The notes under the pieces: model-generated
Told to the model about the DNA's origin: nothing
What the model saw: only the letters and a program-made list of their open reading frames with translations
Databases searched by the model: none
Position numbers and translations under genes: made by a program
Shown here: piece by piece, positions 50,412 to 55,583 of the stretch
How the letters are laid out: every line of letters starts with the position of its first letter
Numbering within the stretch: position 1 is the stretch's first letter
NCBI GenBank assembly: GCA_029778615.1
Contig: JAKOPZ010000008.1
Span: 1-55,583, forward strand
DNA length: 55,583 nt
Source of the DNA: Chloroflexota bacterium
Lineage (GTDB): Bacteria > Chloroflexota > Anaerolineae > UBA4142 > SHND01
Direction: 5' to 3'

Positions 50412-50620
50412 CACGCGCGCACAGTGGGAGGAGAAGCACTGTACGCGCGTGCGAGGAGGAGAAAGTTTGAAAAAAGTTAATCTAGATTTTTTTTCGCCAG
50501 AGCAAACGGCGATACGTCAAGAGATGCGCAACAACCGCAAATCTACGCGAACGCGCAAACAGGGAGGAGGACTGATTGCGCCGGAATCGCAAGCGACTCA
50601 CTATTCGCGTAGATTTGCGG
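50412..50620 (+). other. Structured intergenic region with GGAGGAG repeats
   Basis: Two long inverted repeats: CACGCGCGCACAGTG (50412-50426) with CACTGTACGCGCGTG (50437-50451), loop GGAGGAGAAG; and a perfect 17-bp pair CCGCAAATCTACGCGAA (50535-50551) with TTCGCGTAGATTTGCGG (50604-50620). Three GGAGGAG-type runs occur on the plus strand (50427, 50452, 50572). It could be a small RNA, a terminator complex for the sigma gene or a mobile-element footprint. No credible protein gene. Confidence 0.4.
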
Positions 50621-50623
50621 TCC

Positions 50624-51169
50624 TTATGGTTCGAGGTAAAGAGTGTGCTCCTGCGCCGCGAGACGCTGGATTTGCAGCACGTCACGAATTTGCCGCCGTG
50701 CGCGATTGCGCGCCGCGCGCACCGCGCTCAACGGCACATTGGTTATCGTCGCAATGTCATCGGCGCTCAAGCCCAGCACATCGCCCAAGACGCAAATGAT
50801 GCGCTCGTCCGGCGTCAGTACCGCCAGACCGATTTCCACCGGCGACTGTGCGTTCGACGCGCGTCCGGGCGAGCCGCCGCGCGCCGCGCGTCGGCACTGC
50901 TGCGCCAAAATCTTGAGGAGCCAAATCTTGAACGACTGCCCTTGCCAGCGGCGAATTTGTTGATACGCCAGATGAAATGCCTCCTGCGTCAACCTTTCCG
51001 CCGCGTCCGCATCGTCCAAGACGTGAAAGGCAAACCGATAGGCGATTTCCTGATGCGCCCGCACAAGTTGATTAAACGCGGAAATATCACCGCGCTGTGC
51101 GGCGGTGACAAGGTCTAGCTCTCTGGCAGAAAAACTGGTGGGACGCGGCGGCGGCGACAACCAAAGCAT
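50624..51169 (-). CDS. Divergent ECF-type sigma factor
   Basis: A 181-residue sigma-70 family protein. Region 2: LDLVTAAQRGDISAFNQLVRAHQEIAYRFAFHVLDDADAAERLTQEAFHLAYQQIRRWQGQSFKIWLLKILAQQCRR. Region 4: LTPDERIICVLGDVLGLSADDIATITNVPLSAVRAARNRARRQIRDVL. The core motifs are more degenerate than in the other two sigma factors here. It is 62 bp downstream of the STAND-LuxR gene and may share its transcript. Confidence 0.85.
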   Translation of the reverse strand: MLWLSPPPRPTSFSARELDLVTAAQRGDISAFNQLVRAHQEIAYRFAFHVLDDADAAERLTQEAFHLAYQQIRRWQGQSFKIWLLKILAQQCRRAARGGSPGRASNAQSPVEIGLAVLTPDERIICVLGDVLGLSADDIATITNVPLSAVRAARNRARRQIRDVLQIQRLAAQEHTLYLEP

Positions 51170-51231
51170 GTCGCCATTGTAGGCGAATGGCCTGTGCTTG
51201 GCATCGTAGAAATTACGTATCCGATTACGTA

Positions 51232-52587
51232 TTAGCGCTCCACGAGCCCGTTTTCTACGGCAAAACGAGTCGCGGCGGCGCGCGAATTGACGCCGAGTTT
51301 GTTGTAAATGGACTGGAGATGCGTGCTGACGGTGCGGGGGCTGACGACGAGTTTTGCCGCGACCTGCGCGTCGCTCAAACCCGTCGCGACGAGTTCAAGC
51401 ACTTCGAGTTCGCGCGGGGAAAGTCCGGTTGCCTGAATGACCGCTTGGACGCCCGAACCCGGCGTCTGAAGCGCGGTCCGAAACGTGCGCGCAAAGTGCT
51501 CGTCGCCGAGTTCGTCGAGAATCCACGCGGAGAACATTTCATTGAACGGCGCCAACCCATTGGCGGCAGAAACGACGAGCGCGTGTTTGTCCAATTGGGC
51601 GAGAACGCGTTCCGAACGCGCCACCAAATTTTCCAATTGGGCACGCGGAAAATTGGCATCGCGTTCATTCAACAGCGCCAGCGCGGCGAGCACCACGCGT
51701 TCGCGCTCGTCACAGTGACGCCAATATTCGCCAAAGTGGGGCAGCGCTTCGGCGCGAAATTTTTCGGTCCAATATTCATGGCGCGCTTGCGCGTTCAGGC
51801 GCGAGCTGTACGCGTCGAACAAAAAATGACACGCGGTTTGCAAGAAAAAGGGATGCGTGCCCGCAATCCGCAGCACGTTTTCCATTTCGGTCGCGGTGAA
51901 ATGCAGTTCGCTTTCGCTCAAGGCGTTCTCAATCAACGCGCGCGCGTCGTCCGGCGTCAAGAGGCGCACACTGATATTGGCAAAGATGTTGAAAAATGGC
52001 GACGAACGAATTTCGTGCGAATGGGTGAGTTCAATCAGTTCGCGGCGGCTGGAGGTGATGAGGGCGAGGCGGTGATGAATGGCGAGCGAACGGAGTCCAT
52101 AAAAAAAATCGGGTGAAAAATTTTGATTGCGCGTGACGTTTTCAAATTCGTCGAGCAGCAGCACCACATGTTTGCTGTGCCCATCCAAACCGTCAAACAC
52201 TTCGGCGAGCGTGAAATTGTCCAACGCGTCGGGCGCGCGCAGCGCGTCGCGCACGGGTTCGGCATCGCGTTCCGAAAGGTGCGGCAGCATTTGACGCAAG
52301 AGATACTGCCACAAACGCGTGGGCGTCGTCGTCGCATCGAGCAGCGCCAAATCGGCATAGACGAAAATAAAGGCATCGGGCGCGAGACCGTGCGCGCGCC
52401 GCACGTTCGCATCGGCGATATAGTACAGCAGTGACGTTTTGCCGATGCGTCGTTCGCCGACGATGGAGCTCGATTCAAATTCCACATTTCGCAGACGCGA
52501 AAAAATTTGTTCCACTTGACGCTCGCGCCCCACAAAGCGCGCCGCTTCGGAAATCGGATTGCCGTAGGTAAAGGGATTAACAATCAT
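51232..52587 (-). CDS. STAND-like AAA ATPase with C-terminal LuxR domain
   Basis: A 451-residue regulator started at the ATG at 52587, which overlaps the upstream gene stop (ATGA). NPFTYGNPISEAARFVGRERQVEQIFSRL leads to Walker A GERRIGKTS (44-52) and Walker B HVVLLLDEFEN, then a sensor ITSSRRELIEL, a winged-helix-like segment, and a LuxR helix-turn-helix at about 385-451 (LSPRELEVLELVATGLSDAQVAAKLVVSPRTVSTHLQSIYNKLGV). This is MalT-like logic in a compact protein: ATP-dependent switching of a DNA-binding domain. The paired membrane ATPase with a related N-terminus is the likely partner. Confidence 0.85.
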   Translation of the reverse strand: MIVNPFTYGNPISEAARFVGRERQVEQIFSRLRNVEFESSSIVGERRIGKTSLLYYIADANVRRAHGLAPDAFIFVYADLALLDATTTPTRLWQYLLRQMLPHLSERDAEPVRDALRAPDALDNFTLAEVFDGLDGHSKHVVLLLDEFENVTRNQNFSPDFFYGLRSLAIHHRLALITSSRRELIELTHSHEIRSSPFFNIFANISVRLLTPDDARALIENALSESELHFTATEMENVLRIAGTHPFFLQTACHFLFDAYSSRLNAQARHEYWTEKFRAEALPHFGEYWRHCDERERVVLAALALLNERDANFPRAQLENLVARSERVLAQLDKHALVVSAANGLAPFNEMFSAWILDELGDEHFARTFRTALQTPGSGVQAVIQATGLSPRELEVLELVATGLSDAQVAAKLVVSPRTVSTHLQSIYNKLGVNSRAAATRFAVENGLVER

Positions 52588-54929
52588 GGAAACACATCCG
52601 CGCCGTATTCTTCGCCAAAGGTAATTTGGCGTTTGGGCATCAACGTGCCCCCCACATCTTCCAACAACCACAGTCCGCCATTTGCGCCGCCCGCGACGCA
52701 GACATTATTTTTTCCGCAGACGGGACGCACAAACGGCGTATTTGCATCAGGCGTGATAAAGGTAACGCTCGTGCTGCCCGTTTCCAATTCCACACTCGCC
52801 AACGCCATCGCCTGCAAGGTGGATTGGTCGGTGATGTTGAAATACAAACGCGTGCCGTCACTGCTCCATTTCGGCTGGCGCGCAAACACGCCGCCCAACA
52901 CTTCGGGAAACGGCATTTGTTTCGAGTTGATAATTTTTCCGTCCGCGTTCAATTCGCCGACCCAAATGCGCCACACATCTTGTTCTTGCAGCATGTACGC
53001 AATGTGTTTGCCATCCGGCGAAAGCGTGGGACGGCGCGCGGTGAAACCGAGCGGACGCAAATCGGTGCCATCCGGGTTGATGGAAAACAAATCGCCGTTG
53101 CCGGTGCGCGAACCGCACGCAAAATAAATTCGGTCGTCGTGTCCCCAGAATGGGTCAATCGCGAGCGGGCACTTGGTCTCCAGCGGCACGGTGTCGCCCG
53201 TTTCGGCGTCGAAAATCGTGAGATTGTATTCTTTGTTGTCGCAGGTTCCCGTGCTCGCGACAAAATGCGCGCCATCGGGCGACCAAGTGGGCTCTTCATT
53301 GTTCGCGGCGGGTTTAAAGAGATGAATTTTCATATCGTCCAAACTCATCATGCCGACCGTCGAACAGCCGGGCGTGCCGCGCGTGAAAACAACTTTGACG
53401 CCCTTTTCAAAATCCACCGTCGGTTGCGGCGAAACCGTAACCGCTGCGTTTGCGACAACTTGCGTCGGCGTGGGTGGAATTTTGGTCGCAGTCGGACGCG
53501 GACGCGTGCGCGTGCGCGTGGGTTCTGCTGCCACGCGCGTCGGCGTAACAGTTGGCGCGGCGGCAAAATATTGTGGCGCAAACAAAAACGCGGCGAGCGT
53601 GACAAACAGCGCGACGGCGATGCTCGCCCACCACCAGGCATTCGCAGACGAACGACGCGCGGGCGCGTTTTTCAATGTCGGATATTCGGGCATGGAAAAA
53701 CGCGGCGGCAGCGCCGGCGCCATGGCGGGACGCGGCGCACTTGTCCATTTCTTGATCGCCTCCGCCAATTCGTCGCGCACCCATTCCACACGTTCGTATT
53801 TGTTAATCCACAAACGCTTCAAATCTACCGTAAAGCGATAGGGGTCGGTGCCAATCAAGATATCGCGCGCGAGCAGTGATTTGTATGCCTGCCCCGCGTC
53901 TTCGGGCGGCAAGACAATGTCGTGCTGTTTGAGTACGCGCGCAATGTCCTCTGCGCTGACTCCGCTCTTGCCGTTGGATTGACGCATCGCCGCCGCCGCG
54001 CCCGCGAGAATGGCTTTTTCTGCCGGTGACGATTCTTCCCACGTGTGTTTCAAAACCGCCAGCCCGCGTTCCACCGCTTCGTCAATCACGGCGTCCACGT
54101 CGGAAACTTGAATCGCTTCCGCTTGCGCATTTGGTGGCAAACCGCGTGCCAGCGCTTGCCAGCGCGCAAACAAACTGTGACACAAGAGCTGCGTGTAATA
54201 GGGGTGCGCGCCCGTGATTTGCAAAATGCGCTCTTGCGCGGCGGGCTCGACCGTGTATAAATTTTGCACGGGCTGGGTTATCAATTTCAACGCCGCGCCG
54301 CGTTCGAGGAACGAAATCTTTTTGTACAGCCCAACGCTGAACAAAAACGCATACTCTTTGGTCATGCCTTCCAAACCATCGCCGAGCGCAAACAAAAAAT
54401 TCAAGCGCGGAAAATGCTGCATCAAGTAACGCAAGTATTCAAACACTTCGGGTTCGAGTTTGCCCGCTTGCACTTGCTCTTGCAAACGAATCGCTTCGTC
54501 GAGCATCAACAACAAATGTCTGTCGCCCAACGCGTTCCAGACTTGATTCAAAAAAACATTTTCAAATTGACTGCGCGGGCTGGATTGAAACGCGCTGCGA
54601 GGGGGGGGTGAAATTTCGATGCGGTGGTCACGCCGCAGCGTGCGCGCAATCGAGTTTGCCATTTCCCACAAAAAGCCGTCGAGTCCTTCGAGCGCGAGTC
54701 CGTGCAAATCGAGCAGCACGCACACATAGCGCGCGCCGAGATGCCGACTCATTTGATACAGCGCGGACGTTTTGCCCGTGCGCCGCTGCCCATACAAAAT
54801 GATGACGTTATCGCGATGTTTTCCAATCAACGCTTGTTGGACGAACGCGAACACATCCGCGCGCCCAAAAAACATTTCGGCGCTGGTGACGGGATTGCCA
54901 GCAATATACGGATTTACAAATTCGCGCAT
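52584..54929 (-). CDS. Membrane AAA ATPase with C-terminal TolB-like propeller
   Basis: A 781-residue protein. N-terminal ATPase: NPYIAGNPVTSAEMFFGR, Walker A GQRRTGKTS (47-55), Walker B LLLMLDEA (about 138-145), followed by a helical/winged region to about 400. One transmembrane helix (about 426-452), a Thr/Pro/Arg-rich linker, and a WD40/TolB-type propeller (about 505-781, repeats WSPDGAHFVAS, SINPDGTDLRPLG, LSPDGKHIAYML, WSSDGTRLYFNI). The layout suggests an extracytoplasmic sensor propeller coupled to a cytoplasmic STAND ATPase. Transcription seems leaderless. A C8 run (coding strand) lies near residues 108-111. Confidence 0.87.
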   Translation of the reverse strand: MREFVNPYIAGNPVTSAEMFFGRADVFAFVQQALIGKHRDNVIILYGQRRTGKTSALYQMSRHLGARYVCVLLDLHGLALEGLDGFLWEMANSIARTLRRDHRIEISPPPRSAFQSSPRSQFENVFLNQVWNALGDRHLLLMLDEAIRLQEQVQAGKLEPEVFEYLRYLMQHFPRLNFLFALGDGLEGMTKEYAFLFSVGLYKKISFLERGAALKLITQPVQNLYTVEPAAQERILQITGAHPYYTQLLCHSLFARWQALARGLPPNAQAEAIQVSDVDAVIDEAVERGLAVLKHTWEESSPAEKAILAGAAAAMRQSNGKSGVSAEDIARVLKQHDIVLPPEDAGQAYKSLLARDILIGTDPYRFTVDLKRLWINKYERVEWVRDELAEAIKKWTSAPRPAMAPALPPRFSMPEYPTLKNAPARRSSANAWWWASIAVALFVTLAAFLFAPQYFAAAPTVTPTRVAAEPTRTRTRPRPTATKIPPTPTQVVANAAVTVSPQPTVDFEKGVKVVFTRGTPGCSTVGMMSLDDMKIHLFKPAANNEEPTWSPDGAHFVASTGTCDNKEYNLTIFDAETGDTVPLETKCPLAIDPFWGHDDRIYFACGSRTGNGDLFSINPDGTDLRPLGFTARRPTLSPDGKHIAYMLQEQDVWRIWVGELNADGKIINSKQMPFPEVLGGVFARQPKWSSDGTRLYFNITDQSTLQAMALASVELETGSTSVTFITPDANTPFVRPVCGKNNVCVAGGANGGLWLLEDVGGTLMPKRQITFGEEYGADVFP

Positions 54930-54938
54930 GACGCGGGG

Positions 54939-54944
54939 ATTATA
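54939..54944 (-). promoter_or_regulatory. -10 element of the membrane ATPase gene
   Basis: TATAAT on the minus strand is only 9 nt before the ATG at 54929, with no ribosome site, predicting a leaderless or nearly leaderless transcript. No clear -35. Confidence 0.5.
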
Positions 54945-54989
54945 TACTGAGAGGGAAATTCGAGTTAGGACAGAGAGAATAAAGATTTG

Positions 54990-55583
54990 TTACGCGGAAT
55001 CGGCGAGCCACTGCGGCAATCCAGTTTCAATCGCCGCGACAAATTCCTGCGCGTGTCCAAACCAGTACGCCGCATCGTCGCGCGTAAAGTGTACCTGATG
55101 CTCGTAATCAGCTTTGATACGCGCCTCGTGAATCGGATGAAATAATCCTTTGAACTTCTCGTCCACCAAACTGGTTTTGAAAAAGTGTTTGCCAAACAGC
55201 ATCTCAACGCCGTCGTACGATTTGGCGACGAGACCCTTTGTCGCAAGCGCTGCTTCGGCAGCGTGGAGCACGGCATAAAACGAGCGCGAGATTGCACCGT
55301 CGTAACCCTCGCCATCAAGCAAGAGCTGTGCCTGTCTCAGCGCGTCTTTAGCTTTGACAAGTAATTCGCCAGAAACGAGCGAGCGATTGATTTCGTGTTC
55401 GGACATTGGCGCTCCTTCCAAGAGAATTCCGCGATGGGCAACATTGTAAAGTAACGAGCTGCGCCCTAAATTTTCCTCTGCCTCTGCCGCGCGATAGAGA
55501 AAGAGATGGACGCGCGGGCGTACATCGTACAAATCAATTACCAACTCTTTTAACGCCTGTTCTTGCTCCGGCGTCACATCGTC
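54990..55583 (-). CDS. HEPN-domain protein, in frame with MNT-like segment (partial)
   Basis: The frame is open to the window edge, so the start is missing. The C-terminal 138 residues (ATG at 55406 with GGAAGGAG before it) form a HEPN domain: LLVKAKDALRQAQLLLDGEGYDGAISRSFYAVLHAAEAALATKG, ending with ARIKADYEHQ. The upstream in-frame part (VIDLYDVRPRVHLFLY..., SSLLYNVAHRGILLEGAP) resembles the end of a minimal nucleotidyltransferase. Either a fused MNT-HEPN protein or a HEPN gene with an internal start is possible; MNT and HEPN usually form a toxin-antitoxin pair encoded by two genes. Confidence 0.72.
   Translation of the reverse strand, partial: DDVTPEQEQALKELVIDLYDVRPRVHLFLYRAAEAEENLGRSSLLYNVAHRGILLEGAPMSEHEINRSLVSGELLVKAKDALRQAQLLLDGEGYDGAISRSFYAVLHAAEAALATKGLVAKSYDGVEMLFGKHFFKTSLVDEKFKGLFHPIHEARIKADYEHQVHFTRDDAAYWFGHAQEFVAAIETGLPQWLADSA

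Noticed and set aside
50365..50799. Plus-strand frame with a GAGGAGGAG site before a TTG at about 50467
   Set aside because: The ribosome-like site is attractive, but the frame runs antisense into the sigma-factor gene and shows no protein-like pattern; the GGAGGAG runs are noted instead as part of a possible RNA.
54602..54609. Run of eight G (C8 on the coding strand) in the membrane ATPase gene as a phase-variation tract
   Set aside because: It is short, encodes a plausible Pro stretch and is a single occurrence; population data would be needed.
1..55583. CRISPR arrays, tRNA and rRNA genes, insertion sequences
   Set aside because: No regularly spaced repeat array, tRNA-like T-loop with cloverleaf, rRNA segment or transposase frame could be found by reading both strands.

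Overview
This 55.6 kb window looks like a chromosomal segment of a Chloroflexota bacterium, probably of an Anaerolineae type. That is inferred from GC-rich coding DNA, many lipoproteins with Thr/Pro/Ala-rich linkers, STAND-like ATPases fused to beta-propellers, a very large GAF-array histidine kinase and a high density of regulators. There is no rRNA or other taxonomic marker, so the assignment is tentative. I see no tRNA, CRISPR array, phage or transposase gene.

Layout. 0.3-3.8 kb (minus): a three-gene operon encoding a lipoprotein, a membrane TPR protein and a small protein, the last two sharing an IGAGA motif. 3.9-7.3 kb (minus): a tungstate operon (regulator fused to a periplasmic-binding-like domain, tupA, tupB, tupC) with a palindrome over its promoter. 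7.4-13.1 kb (plus): a TetR-controlled fatty-acid activation and oxidation operon (cysteine-free redoxin, SnoaL, TspO-like protein, acyl-CoA ligase, acyl-CoA dehydrogenase). 13.1-26.1 kb: a peptidoglycan amino-sugar salvage region. One arm (minus) holds namZ; a GntR/UTRA regulator with its own promoter and two dre-like operators leads anmK, a sugar ABC importer, a Gfo/Idh/MocA oxidoreductase, a small membrane protein and a ParB-USP fusion. The divergent arm (plus) holds murQ, a MurK-like kinase and a zinc dehydrogenase. 26.1-29.2 kb: a GH5 glycolipid-hydrolase-like protein and a divergent MGDG-synthase-type glycosyltransferase.

29.2-45.6 kb is dominated by signalling and stress genes: a HEAT/BNR protein, two single-domain receivers, a NarL regulator, CsbD, DUF892 and GlsB stress proteins, two ECF sigma factors, a CBS protein, a 1766-residue PAS/GAF/HisKA_3 kinase with two NarL-like regulators whose receivers lack the phospho-acceptor Asp, small membrane proteins and a rhomboid protease. 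45.6-50.2 kb: an ABC-2 exporter and a YihY/BrkB membrane protein. 50.6-55.6 kb: an ECF sigma factor, a soluble STAND-like ATPase with a LuxR domain, a membrane AAA/propeller ATPase overlapping it by 4 bp, and an edge-truncated MNT-HEPN-like protein.

The most unusual signals are non-coding. A 19-bp imperfect inverted repeat (TGTCSGN-N5-KMCTACA) recurs near the receiver, CsbD, giant-kinase, NarL-like and YihY genes and may define a stress regulon. A multi-hairpin repeat occurs in inverted copies at 3-160 and 33691-33830. A hairpin-dense gap (33851-34210) may encode a structured RNA. A 130-bp palindromic element separates the ABC binding protein from its permeases.
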